DNA from: Lacrimispora celerecrescens
Lineage (GTDB): Bacteria > Bacillota > Clostridia > Lachnospirales > Lachnospiraceae
Reading direction: 5' to 3'
Assembly: GCF_000732605.1 (NCBI RefSeq)
Contig: NZ_JPME01000012.1
Span: forward strand, 124,001 to 188,000
Length of the DNA: 64,000 nt
The translations under genes and the position numbers were made by a program. Positions 1-10,607 of the stretch are shown here, piece after piece (position 1 is the stretch's first letter; the number at the start of each line of letters is the position of its first letter). The notes beneath the pieces were generated by a model. That model was not told the origin of the DNA and did not search any database. It saw nothing but the letters and a program-made list of their open reading frames with translations.

Positions 1-555
1 CCAGAAATTCTGCTTCCTAACAATAAAGCCTGCTTACGTCTTCCAGGAACCGACGGAAAAGCCAAGATGAGTAAATCCCTTGGAAACTGCATCTATTTAT
101 CCGATCCGGAAGATGAAGTAAAGAAAAAGGTCATGAGCATGTATACAGACCCGAACCACATCCAGGTTTCCGACCCAGGAGAGGTGGAAGGAAACACAGT
201 GTTCACCTACCTTGATGCGTTCTGCAAAGACGAAGATTTTGAAAAGTATCTGCCAGATTATAAAAATCTTGACGAGCTTAAAGACCACTACAGGCGAGGC
301 GGTTTAGGCGATGTAAAAGTAAAGCGGTTCTTAAACAGCATCCTTCAGGAAGAATTAGAGCCGATCCGCAGAAGAAGAAAAGAATACGAAGCCAACATTC
401 CTTACGTATACCAGATATTAAAAGAAGGAAGCGATAAGGCAGAGGCAATGGCAGCCCGGACCCTAAAGGGCGTAAAAGAAGCCATGAAGATCAATTATTT
501 TGATGATCTGGAGTACATTGAAGAGCAGGCAAGGAAGTATAAGAGCCAGGAATAG
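1..555 (+). CDS. trpS: Tryptophanyl-tRNA synthetase, C-terminal part (5' end outside window)
   Basis: Class I aminoacyl-tRNA synthetase that charges tRNA-Trp in the cytoplasm. The frame is open from base 1, so the gene starts before the window and about half of it is visible. The visible protein begins PEILLPNNKACLRLPGTDG and runs into the AKMSKS signature (codons 21-26), the ATP-binding loop of class I enzymes. It continues with the helical anticodon-binding domain to the stop. The text LPGTDGKAKMSKSLGN fits the TrpRS family. A methionine inside the KMSKS loop (base 67) is not a real start. A small gene follows 8 bases later and shares the terminator. Confidence 0.93.
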   Translation, partial: PEILLPNNKACLRLPGTDGKAKMSKSLGNCIYLSDPEDEVKKKVMSMYTDPNHIQVSDPGEVEGNTVFTYLDAFCKDEDFEKYLPDYKNLDELKDHYRRGGLGDVKVKRFLNSILQEELEPIRRRRKEYEANIPYVYQILKEGSDKAEAMAARTLKGVKEAMKINYFDDLEYIEEQARKYKSQE

Positions 556-563
556 GGGCATAT

Positions 564-806
564 ATGAAGATTATTTCTATCACCGAGATCTTACAATGCA
601 ACGAATTGATTAAAAGCAAGGGCCTGGAATTCAAGATCCATTTAAGGGACGCCTGCGGGAAACAGTCCTGTTGGATCGAAGCATTCCATGAACCAACCAG
701 CAGCGCACAATGGGAGGAGCTTTACAAGGCTCTGGAGGAGTTTTTTAGCAACCTCCGATTCAAGCTGGAATATGGAGAAAATAAAACAGACTTCTGGCTA
801 TTATGA
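564..806 (+). CDS. Small conserved protein with RDAC motif
   Basis: An 80-residue soluble protein of unknown function. It lies 8 bases after trpS, behind a weak AGGGG ribosome site, and is probably cotranscribed. The centre carries an RDACGKQSCW stretch with two cysteines. The C-terminal half is acidic, amphipathic and rich in aromatics. I recall a small clostridial family named after the RDAC motif; no biochemical role is known to me. Position between trpS and a terminator suggests a real gene. No signal peptide or membrane segment is visible. Confidence 0.7.
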   Translation: MKIISITEILQCNELIKSKGLEFKIHLRDACGKQSCWIEAFHEPTSSAQWEELYKALEEFFSNLRFKLEYGENKTDFWLL

Positions 807-819
807 AGTCTGACATAAC

Positions 820-880
820 GCCGGTAAAGTACAAAATAAAGCTAATTCTCTGCTTATTCATTGTACCTTACCGGCTTTTT
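820..880 (+). terminator. Intrinsic terminator of the trpS unit
   Basis: 15-base arms at 820-834 and 861-875 pair with one mismatch, around a 26-base loop, followed by TTTTT. Confidence 0.75.
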
Positions 881-1041
881 CTCCCCCCAAAACAAGACTC
901 CCCAAATAAGCCAATAAATTTTTTGGTCAACTCCCACACAAAATAAGTAAAATTAATTACTTGCCTTTAATATATTAACTACACTAATAAATAAAATTAA
1001 AATAAATAATGAATAAACCATTAAAATTCTATTAAATTTTC

Positions 1042-1070
1042 TTGAAGAAATATAAAGAACCAGTTATAAT
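1042..1070 (+). promoter_or_regulatory. Promoter of the purine permease gene
   Basis: TTGAAG at 1042-1047, a 17-base spacer and TATAAT at 1065-1070, about 55 bases before the start codon. The leader lacks conserved purine-riboswitch sequence. Confidence 0.75.
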
Positions 1071-1126
1071 GAAGTGGTAGCTAAGAAACGAGTTTCTCTC
1101 AAAAAAATTTGAAAAGGAGTTTTACC

Positions 1127-2482
1127 ATGGAGCAGTTTTTTAAACTCAAGGAAAATGGAACGAATATTACTACTGAGATTATTGCTGGAATCACCACATT
1201 TTTTGCCATGGCGTACATAATCATTGTGAACCCGAATACCTTAAGCCAGGCAGGCATGGAGTGGGGAGCAGTATTTTTAGCAACCATCATTTCCGCGATC
1301 ATAGGGACTTTAATTATGGGGCTTGTAGCCAATGTGCCCTATGCTCAGGCACCAGGTATGGGTTTGAATGCATTTTTTGTTTACACGGTTTGTTTTGGAC
1401 TGAAATTTACATGGCAGCAAGCTTTGTCAATGGTTTTCGTCTGTGGACTCCTTAACATTTTCATCACGGTAACCAGGATACGTAAGTATATCATTAAGGC
1501 CATTCCAGTCAGTCTGCAGAATGCCATCGGCGGAGGCATTGGTATCTTTATTGCATACATAGGTCTTCTCAATGCAGGTGCCATCAATTTTGCAGCAGGT
1601 GTTCCCGCTATGTCCGTGATTTCAACAAAAGCTCTTATTTTGTTTATTATTGGTCTTGTATTAATTGTAATATTAACTGTTATGGAGGTTAAAGGCGGTA
1701 TATTAATCGGTATTATTTTAACAACTTTGATCGGTATTCCAATGGGTATTACAAAGACAGGAGATACCGTGAATTTTGCAGAAGCTTTATCAGCACTTCC
1801 AACGACATTCGGGGTAATTTTCACAGCAGAAGGACTTCCCGCTTTATTTAGCGATGCAGCTAAACTCCCTCTTGTGTTAATTACGATTTTCTCATTCAGC
1901 TTATCCGATACCTTTGATACCATCGGAACATTTATCGGAACAGGCCGCAGAAGCGGTATCTTTAGTGCGGAAGATGAAGCTTCCTTAGAGTCAGGAAAAG
2001 GATTTTCTTCCAAGATGGATAAAGCGCTATTTGCAGATGCGACAGCAACTTCCATTGGAGCGATCTTTGGTACATCAAACACAACCACCTATGTGGAAAG
2101 TGCGGCAGGTATCGGAGCAGGCGGACGTACCGGGCTTACTTCCGTAGTTGTAGCGATTTGCTTTGCCGTAAGTGCATTCTTAGCCTCCTTTATCAGTGCA
2201 ATTCCATCCGTGGCAACAGCACCGGCACTTGTTATTGTTGGCTGTATGATGATTTCTTCGTTCAAGGAAATTGACTGGACTCAGCTGGAGGAAGCAGTTC
2301 CAGCCTTCTTTGCAGGCGTGTTTATGGCACTTTGCTACAGCATTTCTTATGGTATTGCGACGGCATTTATATTCTACTGCATCGTAAAGATCTGTAAAAA
2401 GAAAGCAAATGAGCTGAATCCTATTATTATAGTGGCAACCATTCTGTTTATTGTAAACTTTATGTTACAGGCATTTCTGTAA
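1127..2482 (+). CDS. NCS2-family purine permease (AzgA/PbuG type)
   Basis: A 451-residue integral membrane protein of the nucleobase:cation symporter-2 family, AzgA/PbuG branch, which imports adenine, guanine or hypoxanthine. The N-terminus (MEQFFKLKENGTNITTE then AGITTFFAMAYII) is characteristic of this branch. So are the conserved SDTFDTIGT segment near residue 270 and the GTSNTTTYVESAAGI segment near residue 320. About 12-14 hydrophobic spans are present. The start at 1127 has AAGGAG 8 bases upstream; an upstream TTG in frame is not needed. The gene stands alone between its own promoter and terminator. The exact base transported cannot be read from sequence. Confidence 0.9.
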   Translation: MEQFFKLKENGTNITTEIIAGITTFFAMAYIIIVNPNTLSQAGMEWGAVFLATIISAIIGTLIMGLVANVPYAQAPGMGLNAFFVYTVCFGLKFTWQQALSMVFVCGLLNIFITVTRIRKYIIKAIPVSLQNAIGGGIGIFIAYIGLLNAGAINFAAGVPAMSVISTKALILFIIGLVLIVILTVMEVKGGILIGIILTTLIGIPMGITKTGDTVNFAEALSALPTTFGVIFTAEGLPALFSDAAKLPLVLITIFSFSLSDTFDTIGTFIGTGRRSGIFSAEDEASLESGKGFSSKMDKALFADATATSIGAIFGTSNTTTYVESAAGIGAGGRTGLTSVVVAICFAVSAFLASFISAIPSVATAPALVIVGCMMISSFKEIDWTQLEEAVPAFFAGVFMALCYSISYGIATAFIFYCIVKICKKKANELNPIIIVATILFIVNFMLQAFL

Positions 2483-2510
2483 TTAATTTGGGTGATAACC
2501 CGTAAACTTC

Positions 2511-2557
2511 AAGCTTTTGTCCCTGTATCAAGCAGGGGCAGAAGCTTTTTTCTTTTT
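2511..2557 (+). terminator. Intrinsic terminator after the purine permease
   Basis: Arms 2511-2525 and 2533-2547 (AAGCTTTTGTCCCTG and its near complement) with a 7-base loop, followed by a T-rich tract. Confidence 0.85.
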
Positions 2558-2591
2558 GAATAAAAATCAGTAATAATTATCAATTTCCGTA

Positions 2592-2620
2592 TTGAAGTTT
2601 CTGGTAAAATGTGCTATAAT
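2592..2620 (+). promoter_or_regulatory. Promoter of enolase gene
   Basis: TTGAAG (2592-2597), 17 bases, TATAAT (2615-2620) with an upstream TGTGC. It is the only strong promoter before eno and would give a leader of about 220 bases. Confidence 0.75.
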
Positions 2621-2626
2621 GTATCT

Positions 2627-4149
<1,523 letters not shown>

Positions 4150-4163
4150 GGAATGGGGAAAGG

Positions 4164-4206
4164 CCCGGCAGGTCTGGCATGATAGACCTGCCGGGTCTCT
4201 TTTATT
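4164..4206 (+). terminator. Intrinsic terminator after eno
   Basis: Perfect 12-base arms CCCGGCAGGTCT (4164-4175) and AGACCTGCCGGG (4184-4195), followed by TCTCTTTTATT. Confidence 0.9.
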
Positions 4207-4477
4207 GCTGAATCGGCCGTTCTCCTGCCGGGAAGTCTTTTTGCTGGCACATGGTCCTATATTGGAAAAGGAATTGATGTAAGAGGCAAAAGATGATATG
4301 CTATAAGCCATAAGGTGCCTTTAAAGCTTGTATCCGCAAAGGCGGAAAATGGAGTAATGGATTGTATATACAGTAAAAGATAGAGGAAGAATCGGGAATA
4401 TACAAGGCTTTCTTTCAATACAATGAATCATAGCGTAGTGGCCATTGATTGCAGAAATAAATGTATTTGAAAGTGAG
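4207..4477 (+). other. Intergenic stretch, no recognised feature
   Basis: With the eno terminator this makes about 330 bases without a gene. I see no RNA gene, repeat or convincing promoter hexamer pair. A frame extending the next gene back to a TTG at 4445 has no ribosome site. Confidence 0.3.
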
Positions 4478-5134
4478 ATGAAAAAGTTGGCAGAAGTAAA
4501 ACGGATCAGATGCGGAGGTGTGAACAGCTATCTGATTGAGGAACAAGGAAGAGCCGTTCTTGTGGACACGGGAAGGATCGGATTTGAAGAAAAAGTACTG
4601 GCCCAGTGCCGGAAAACGAAGGTGGAACTGATCGTACTCACCCATGGTCATGCGGATCATGTGCAGAATGCAGCCTATCTTAGGAAGGAACTGGGAGTAC
4701 CGGTGGCTCTTCATAAAAAGGATTTAAACCTCATAGAGGACAATTTTATGGAACCTTTCCGTTTTCAGGGGATGCTGGGAATGGCTGTAGCGGAGGTTAC
4801 AGCAAAAAGCTTTGAATCAGACCGGATTCCGGAGTTTATCCCGGAAATTTTTATAAATGAGGGCGATTGGCTGAGGGATTACGGGATTCATGCCAGGATC
4901 ATAGAGCTTCCAGGGCATACCAGAGGGTCCATAGGAATTGACCTTGATGAAAAGGATGTTATTGTAGGTGATGCGCTGATGAACATGTTTTATCCCGGAT
5001 TGTCCCTGGTGTACTGGGACAGGGCGGAGATGTTAAAAAGCGCGGATAAGATCAGCGCCCTGGGCGCTAGAAAGGTATATTTCGGTCATGGAAGTCCGGT
5101 GGAAAACCGGGCGTGGAACAAGACAGGGATTTAA
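4478..5134 (+). CDS. Metallo-beta-lactamase-fold hydrolase
   Basis: A 218-residue protein of the metallo-beta-lactamase / glyoxalase II superfamily. The di-metal signature THGHADHVQ is near residue 60. Later metal ligands are the histidine in ELPGHTRGS, the aspartate in VGDALM and the histidine in FGHGSP. It lacks a signal peptide, so it is probably a cytoplasmic thioester or phosphoester hydrolase. The substrate cannot be told. ATG 4478 is preferred over TTG 4445 because homologues start close to this point, but its GAAAGTGAG ribosome site lies very near, so the start is uncertain. The next gene follows after 18 bases. Confidence 0.8.
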   Translation: MKKLAEVKRIRCGGVNSYLIEEQGRAVLVDTGRIGFEEKVLAQCRKTKVELIVLTHGHADHVQNAAYLRKELGVPVALHKKDLNLIEDNFMEPFRFQGMLGMAVAEVTAKSFESDRIPEFIPEIFINEGDWLRDYGIHARIIELPGHTRGSIGIDLDEKDVIVGDALMNMFYPGLSLVYWDRAEMLKSADKISALGARKVYFGHGSPVENRAWNKTGI

Positions 5135-5152
5135 ACAAAGGTTTCAGTTATT

Positions 5153-5770
5153 ATGGTACGGATTTATCTGGAAAGATATGAAGCACCCCTTGGAAAGAAA
5201 AAACGGGAGCTGGAGCACGAGCTTGGGAAAAAGCTTCTTCTTATAGGATTAAAGGATTTATATGGAATCAGTTTCGAATCACAGGACCAGCCGGTCATTG
5301 TGAAAGGAGAGCATGGCAAACCCTATCTGAAAGACTTCCCTCATATCAACTATAACATCAGCCATACTGATGGCTTAGTGGCATGCGGAATTGGAGACAG
5401 GCAGCTTGGAATTGATGTGGAGAAAGTACGACCCTTCCGGAATACGATCCTAAGGAAGGTTTTTTCTGATGCTGAAAAACGCCATATGGATGAAATACCG
5501 GAGTCAGAGCACTCCCAGTATTTCTTTCGCGTATGGACATTAAAGGAAAGCTACTTAAAAGCGTCAGGCTTAGGGATCACCGTCCCCCTGACCACCATTT
5601 CTTTTGCATGCTCTTTTCCGGATGCGTCTTTTTATCAGACGATGCTGAAGGGGGACTATGTTCTTTCCATATGTACTCTGGGTGATGAGAAAATTAATCC
5701 TGGACAGAACCTTGTTTTTTCTGCCGGAGCCGAGAGCCTTTTAACCGGGCCTTGCTTTCAGAAATCATAA
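5153..5770 (+). CDS. Sfp-type 4'-phosphopantetheinyl transferase
   Basis: Transfers 4'-phosphopantetheine from CoA to a serine of carrier proteins. The 205-residue length is normal for the Sfp/AcpT group. Diagnostic motifs are GIDVE at residues 86-90 (Mg ligands) and WTLKESYLKASG from residue 128. No polyketide or non-ribosomal peptide synthase is nearby, so the carrier protein lies elsewhere or the enzyme serves fatty acid ACP. Its 3' end overlaps the convergent exporter gene by 77 bases, so antisense transcripts are expected there. It likely shares a transcript with the preceding hydrolase. Confidence 0.88.
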   Translation: MVRIYLERYEAPLGKKKRELEHELGKKLLLIGLKDLYGISFESQDQPVIVKGEHGKPYLKDFPHINYNISHTDGLVACGIGDRQLGIDVEKVRPFRNTILRKVFSDAEKRHMDEIPESEHSQYFFRVWTLKESYLKASGLGITVPLTTISFACSFPDASFYQTMLKGDYVLSICTLGDEKINPGQNLVFSAGAESLLTGPCFQKS

Positions 5771-6626
5771 GGCCTGAAAGTGTCAGCGCAATTCCACAGG
5801 CTGACTGGAAACTTATGCGTTCGTTTAACAGGAGCATGGATGAGATCACGGTAATTACCGGGACAGCATAGATGTAGACGCTGGTCTTTACAGAGCCCAG
5901 TTCCTTTACGGCGAAATTCCAGGTGGCAAAGCATAGGGCAGAAGCACCCAGGCCCAAAAACAGAATATTTAATAAGTTCTTTGTGTCAGCAAGGCGGTAA
6001 AAGCCAAGACGGAAGGGGAGAATTGCCAGTGCAGGAACCATGAACAGAAGGCCATAGAAGAAAATGCGCCTTGTTGTTTCAACGGTCCCATGGCCGTATT
6101 CTCCTATTTTTTTTGTGATTACGGAATAAGCGGCCCAGGTAACTGCGGCGGCCAGAGCAAGTAAATCTCCCTTGGGGTTTATCCTCATACCAGCTGACCT
6201 CTGAAAGCTGATCAGGCTGATTCCAATGATGGCAGTCAAAAATCCGGCCAGAAAACGGGGACCGGGTTTTTCCCCTTTTAAGAACAGCCAGTCAAACAGG
6301 GCAGTAAAAAATGGGGCCACGGCTATGATCACGCTGACGTTTGCAGCAAGGGTTATGGTAAGGGCAAAATTTTCCATAAGAAAATATAAGGTAACACCGC
6401 ATATTCCGGCGGCGGCAAAAAGAGCTTCCTGTTTTTTGCTTTTCGTCCGTAAAAGGCGGGGACAAGCCAGCCACAAGGCGGCATAGCCGATGAAAAAGCG
6501 GAAGAATAAAATTTCAAGAGGAGTGAAAGCCTCAAGAAGAACTTTGGTGGAGATAAAGGTGGTTCCCCATACAAAGATCGAAAATCCGGCAGCCAGGTGT
6601 CCGTATAAATGGTTCTGTTTGTTCAT
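5694..6626 (-). CDS. EamA/DMT-family transporter
   Basis: A 310-residue membrane protein with two tandem EamA repeats and about ten membrane spans, as in the drug/metabolite transporter superfamily. The N-terminal GFSIFVWGTTFISTKVLL and the AAVTWAAYSVITKK start of the second repeat are typical. Members export amino acids, metabolites or toxic compounds; the substrate is not visible. The start has AGGAG ten bases upstream on the minus strand. The C-terminal 25 codons lie opposite the end of the phosphopantetheinyl transferase gene. Confidence 0.88.
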   Translation of the reverse strand: MNKQNHLYGHLAAGFSIFVWGTTFISTKVLLEAFTPLEILFFRFFIGYAALWLACPRLLRTKSKKQEALFAAAGICGVTLYFLMENFALTITLAANVSVIIAVAPFFTALFDWLFLKGEKPGPRFLAGFLTAIIGISLISFQRSAGMRINPKGDLLALAAAVTWAAYSVITKKIGEYGHGTVETTRRIFFYGLLFMVPALAILPFRLGFYRLADTKNLLNILFLGLGASALCFATWNFAVKELGSVKTSVYIYAVPVITVISSMLLLNERISFQSACGIALTLSGLMISESKARLKGSRLRQKKQGSVQD

Positions 6627-6672
6627 AATTGTCTGCTCCTGTAGGTAAATTTCTTGTCTATTGGTTCCTTAG

Positions 6673-6701
6673 ATTTTAGCACAGATCATAAAAATTGTCT
6701 C
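6673..6701 (-). promoter_or_regulatory. Possible promoter of the EamA gene
   Basis: On the minus strand GAGACA, a 17-base spacer and TAAAAT, about 50 bases upstream of the start. The -35 match is weak. Confidence 0.4.
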
Positions 6702-6815
6702 GCAGAATGCCTCCGATATTGAAAAAATGGAATATTGCCAAAAACAAGGCTTATGAAATCACAAAAATCGGGTAAAAATCTCATAAGGAATAAAAAGCAG
6801 ATTGGAGGAAAAATC

Positions 6816-7988
6816 ATGAAAACCATGACAGACAACTTTTTAATTTCCTTTCTACAGAGATTTGACGAGCACCCTTTTGATGTAAAGCTTCGGGGAGAGA
6901 CCTTTCATATCGGAGAGGGAAATCCGGCATTTATTGTGAACTTAAAAGATGAGATTCAAGGAAAAGATTTACTGACAAGCACTTCCCTGGCACTGGGAGA
7001 GGCCTATATGAACGGAACTCTGGACATTGAGGGAGATCTGTTTCACGCGCTGAATCATTTCCTTGGGCAGATGGGGAAATTTTCAATGGATCAGGGAAAG
7101 CTTAAGAAGCTGATTTTTTCATCCCAGTCCAAAAAGAATCAGGAGAAGGAAGTTACTTCCCATTATGATATCGGCAATGATTTCTACCGCCTTTGGCTTG
7201 ATGATACCATGAGCTATTCCTGCGGCTATTTTAAGACAGAACGTGATACCTTACACGATGCCCAGTGCAATAAGGTGGATAGAATCTTAAAGAAGCTGTA
7301 CTTAAAAAAGGATATGACCCTTTTGGACATCGGCTGCGGCTGGGGATTTTTACTGATTAAGGCAGCCAAGGAATACGGGGTGCAGGGAGTCGGGATCACG
7401 TTAAGCAAAGAACAGAAAAAGAAATTTGAAGAGCGGATTGAAGAGGAAGGCCTTACCGGCAGGGTGTCGGTGGAACTAATGGATTACCGGGACTTAAAAA
7501 GCTGGGACAGAACCTTTGACCGGGTTGTTAGCGTCGGCATGCTGGAGCATGTGGGCAGGGACAATTACGAGCTGTTTGTAAAAAATGCGGAAGCAGTGTT
7601 AAATCCCGGCGGTTTGTTACTCCTTCACTACATCAGTGCTCTGAAAGAATATCCCGGCGATCCGTGGATGAAAAAATATATTTTCCCAGGGGGCACCATA
7701 CCAAGTCTTCGGGAAATGATAAACATTTTAAGCGAACATCGGTTTTACACCCTGGATGTAGAAAGCCTTCGCCGCCATTATTGCAGAACGCTGCTTTTGT
7801 GGAAACGGAATTTTAATGACCACCGTTCGGAGATCGAGGAGAAAATGGGAACAGAGTTTGCAAGGATGTGGGACTTATATCTAAACGCCTGCGCCGCCAC
7901 GTTTAATAACGGTGTCATTGACCTCCATCAGATCCTTGTGTCAAAGGGAATAAACAATCAACTTCCCATGACAAGGTGGTACGAGTAA
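6816..7988 (+). CDS. cfa: Cyclopropane-fatty-acyl-phospholipid synthase
   Basis: Methylates double bonds of membrane phospholipid acyl chains using S-adenosylmethionine, giving cyclopropane rings that stabilise the membrane under acid or stationary-phase stress. The 390 residues contain the family entry motif VTSHYDIGNDFYRLWLD, the SAM-binding loop DIGCGWG near residue 172, MLEHVG, and a C-terminal segment with LRRHYCRTLLLW. Start 6816 is chosen because TTGGAGG lies seven bases before it; the frame continues upstream without support. The product acts at the cytoplasmic face of the membrane. Confidence 0.95.
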   Translation: MKTMTDNFLISFLQRFDEHPFDVKLRGETFHIGEGNPAFIVNLKDEIQGKDLLTSTSLALGEAYMNGTLDIEGDLFHALNHFLGQMGKFSMDQGKLKKLIFSSQSKKNQEKEVTSHYDIGNDFYRLWLDDTMSYSCGYFKTERDTLHDAQCNKVDRILKKLYLKKDMTLLDIGCGWGFLLIKAAKEYGVQGVGITLSKEQKKKFEERIEEEGLTGRVSVELMDYRDLKSWDRTFDRVVSVGMLEHVGRDNYELFVKNAEAVLNPGGLLLLHYISALKEYPGDPWMKKYIFPGGTIPSLREMINILSEHRFYTLDVESLRRHYCRTLLLWKRNFNDHRSEIEEKMGTEFARMWDLYLNACAATFNNGVIDLHQILVSKGINNQLPMTRWYE

Positions 7989-8026
7989 TTTGGAAAACCC
8001 CTGCCTGCTTTTATGAGGAGAAATAG

Positions 8027-8055
8027 TTGCTGTATTTAAGAAAGCATGTTATGAT
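8027..8055 (+). promoter_or_regulatory. Promoter of the phosphoesterase gene
   Basis: TTGCTG, a 17-base spacer and TATGAT. The predicted transcript would start near 8062, so an in-frame ATG at 8070 would be almost leaderless. This favours the later start at 8106. Confidence 0.55.
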
Positions 8056-8105
8056 TCCATAGGATAAAAATGACTGGAAGTGGAAAGGGATCTTTGTGTA
8101 ATAAC

Positions 8106-9647
8106 ATGAACAAAAGAAAAAAGAACTTACTCCTGGTCCTGATTTATACAATCATGATACTCTTTTGCTTTGGCATTGTCATGGTTGTGGATCACCTGGA
8201 TACCTCAGACCGTGACCGAAAGGAAACTTCCGGCAGGACTAGCGAGGAAAGCCCAGACAGACCGGGCCAGGAGGAAAGTACAGAAATAAAAGACCATATA
8301 AACCCAGAGACAGAAGGCGGAATGACGGAGCCGGAAACCAGGAATGAGATCCGGAAAAAACAGCCGGATAAGCCGCCTGTGATAGAGGAAGCAGAGGAAG
8401 AGCCAGAGGTATATAAACCTCCTGTGATTGTAGTCGCCTCTGATGTCCATTATTATTCTCCGGAGCTTACCGATTATGGGGAAGCCTTTCAGGAGATGGA
8501 AAAAGGTGACGATGGAAAGCTGGTCCATTATATTCCTCAGATCATGGACGCATTTACCGTCGAAATGGAAGGGCTTAAACCTTCTGCCGTGATCCTAAGT
8601 GGGGATCTTACCCTGAATGGAGAAAAGGCAGGCCATGAAGCATTGGCAAAAAAGCTTGAAATCCTGGAAGAAAAGGGTGTGAAGGTGCTTGTCATACCTG
8701 GCAACCATGATATCAACAATTATTTTTCAGCCTCTTATTTCGGCAAGGAGAAAGAGGTGGCGGATATCGTAGATCCGGAAGGGTTTTATGATATTTACCG
8801 ACGGTTTGGATATGACCAGGCCAGGAGCCGGGATGAAGATTCCTTAAGCTACGTTTATGAGCTGGATGAAAAAAACTGGCTTTTGATGCTTGATTCCGCC
8901 CAGTATGAACCCCTTAATAAGGTCGGAGGAAAAATCAAAGAAGAAACTCTGGAGTGGATGAAAGAACAGCTGGAAGAGGCAAAGGATTTAGGGATAACGG
9001 TGATACCGGTGGCTCATCATAACCTGTTAAAGGAAAGTATACTGTATCCAACTGACTGCACCCTGGAAAACAGTCAGAATGTGATAAAGCTTTTGGAATC
9101 TTACCGGGTTCCTCTTTACATAAGCGGTCACCTGCATTTGCAGAGGACGAAGAAGCATAAGCCGGAGCCGGGAGAGCGTGAAGATGCGTACCACATCAGT
9201 GAAGTGGTTGCAGATTCTTTCGCTATTTCTCCCTGCAGATACGGCATTCTTAAATGGACGGATGATGGAAGGCTGGTTTATACCACCAGGAATACGGATG
9301 TGGAACGCTGGGCAAAAGGAGCGGGGATATCCGATGAAAATCTTCTTCAGTTTAAGGAATACGGAACGAAATTTCTCACAGATGTGATCAGCAGCCAGGT
9401 ATCTGATAAGATCAAGAACCTGCCGGAGGAGCAAGTGGAAAAGATGGCGGGATTATACGGGGATATTAATAAAGCCTACTGCGAAGGAATTCCCGTGAAT
9501 GCAAAAGAGATACGGTCAGAGGAAGCCTTCCGTCTATGGCAGAGGAATCTGCCCGACAGCAGGATGTTCGCCGAAATCGGTATGATTCTTAAGGATACAG
9601 GATACGACCACAATACCTGGGAGTATGATCTTCAGAAAAAAGAGTGA
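8106..9647 (+). CDS. Membrane-anchored calcineurin-like metallophosphoesterase
   Basis: A 513-residue protein with one N-terminal membrane span (about residues 7-27). A long charged Glu/Pro-rich linker follows, then an extracytoplasmic metallophosphoesterase domain. All five metal-binding blocks are present: SDVHYY near residue 112, LSGDLTLNG, PGNHD near 198, VAHHNL and SGHLHLQ near 341. The substrate is unknown; surface-bound relatives act on nucleotides, phospholipids or polyphosphate. The domain is followed by about 110 helical residues. The start is uncertain between 8070 and 8106. Confidence 0.85.
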   Translation: MNKRKKNLLLVLIYTIMILFCFGIVMVVDHLDTSDRDRKETSGRTSEESPDRPGQEESTEIKDHINPETEGGMTEPETRNEIRKKQPDKPPVIEEAEEEPEVYKPPVIVVASDVHYYSPELTDYGEAFQEMEKGDDGKLVHYIPQIMDAFTVEMEGLKPSAVILSGDLTLNGEKAGHEALAKKLEILEEKGVKVLVIPGNHDINNYFSASYFGKEKEVADIVDPEGFYDIYRRFGYDQARSRDEDSLSYVYELDEKNWLLMLDSAQYEPLNKVGGKIKEETLEWMKEQLEEAKDLGITVIPVAHHNLLKESILYPTDCTLENSQNVIKLLESYRVPLYISGHLHLQRTKKHKPEPGEREDAYHISEVVADSFAISPCRYGILKWTDDGRLVYTTRNTDVERWAKGAGISDENLLQFKEYGTKFLTDVISSQVSDKIKNLPEEQVEKMAGLYGDINKAYCEGIPVNAKEIRSEEAFRLWQRNLPDSRMFAEIGMILKDTGYDHNTWEYDLQKKE

Positions 9648-9670
9648 ACCGAAAAAGCGGGGGACGCCTC

Positions 9671-9700
9671 TTTACAATTTATTTCTTATCGTGATATAAT
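9671..9700 (+). promoter_or_regulatory. Promoter of the RpiR-type regulator
   Basis: TTTACA, 18 bases, TATAAT, ending about 52 bases before the start codon. Confidence 0.6.
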
Positions 9701-9752
9701 TATGAAATAATATTACACAAAAAATTTGCACAAAGTTCGAGGTAGATTGTTT

Positions 9753-10607
9753 ATGCAGGAAAATATTAGCGTATCCGGTGTTCTCTGCTCATCCTATGAT
9801 TCGTTTTTTGAAGCGGAAAAAAAGATTGCGGATTATATCCTGGCACATAAAGATGAAATAATCGATATGACGGTAGCGGAACTTGCCCTTGCCAGCGGAA
9901 CAAGTGATGCCACGGTATCCAGATTCTGCAGGAGATGCGGGTTTAACGGTTTTCATCACTTAAAGATCAATCTGGCAAAGGAAGTGGCTGAGGAAAGAGG
10001 CAATTCCATTGAAGTTTCCAATGACATCAGCCGGGACAGCATTGCTCAGTCCCTTCAGAATATATTAGCCAATAAGGTGGCGGAGCTGACTCAGACCATA
10101 TCCATGATGGATCCGAACGAGTTAGAGCAGATATTGTCCGTGATTGAACATGCCAGAACCGTGCAGCTGGTGGCTGTGGGAAATACCATACCGGTCGCTC
10201 TGGATGGCTCCTTTAAATTCAATCAGCTGGGGATTCCTGCGGTATCCGGCACCATCTGGGAGACACAGATGGCTTATACCTGTAATCTTAAGGAAGAGGA
10301 TGCGATCATCATCATATCCAATTCCGGCTTTTCCAAGCGCTTAATGACGCTGGTGGCAGTTGCAAAGGAAAACCATACGCCAACCATAGCTATTACGAAT
10401 AATTCGTCTTCCCCTCTTGGACAGGCCTGTGATTATCACATTACAACAGCTACCAGGGAAAAGCTTCTTCTTGGTGAATTCTGCTTCTCCAGAGTGTCGG
10501 CTACGACAGTGATTGAAATATTATATCTGTTTTTGTCAGTCAGTAAAAAGGATTCCCATGACCGCATCAGGCGTCATGAGATTGCTATATCTGATGATAA
10601 GAAGTAA
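9753..10607 (+). CDS. MurR/RpiR-family transcriptional regulator
   Basis: A 284-residue DNA-binding protein. The N-terminal RpiR helix-turn-helix has a recognition region around SGTSDATVSRFCRRCGF. The C-terminal SIS domain, with IIIISNSGFSKR, usually binds a phosphosugar effector. Such regulators control sugar-phosphate catabolism genes. No catabolic gene is directly linked here, so the target is unclear; the fructose operon 3 kb downstream is one possibility. ATG 9753 is chosen because GAGGT lies nine bases upstream; the longer frame opens with TTG and would place that ribosome site inside the gene. Confidence 0.88.
   Translation: MQENISVSGVLCSSYDSFFEAEKKIADYILAHKDEIIDMTVAELALASGTSDATVSRFCRRCGFNGFHHLKINLAKEVAEERGNSIEVSNDISRDSIAQSLQNILANKVAELTQTISMMDPNELEQILSVIEHARTVQLVAVGNTIPVALDGSFKFNQLGIPAVSGTIWETQMAYTCNLKEEDAIIIISNSGFSKRLMTLVAVAKENHTPTIAITNNSSSPLGQACDYHITTATREKLLLGEFCFSRVSATTVIEILYLFLSVSKKDSHDRIRRHEIAISDDKK

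Noticed and set aside
881-1126. Purine riboswitch before the purine permease gene
   Set aside because: The conserved loops and P1 sequence of purine riboswitches are absent; the leader after the promoter is only about 50 bases.
1381-2088. 235-codon minus-strand frame opposite the purine permease
   Set aside because: Antisense shadow of a clear NCS2 gene; no ribosome site and no family resemblance.
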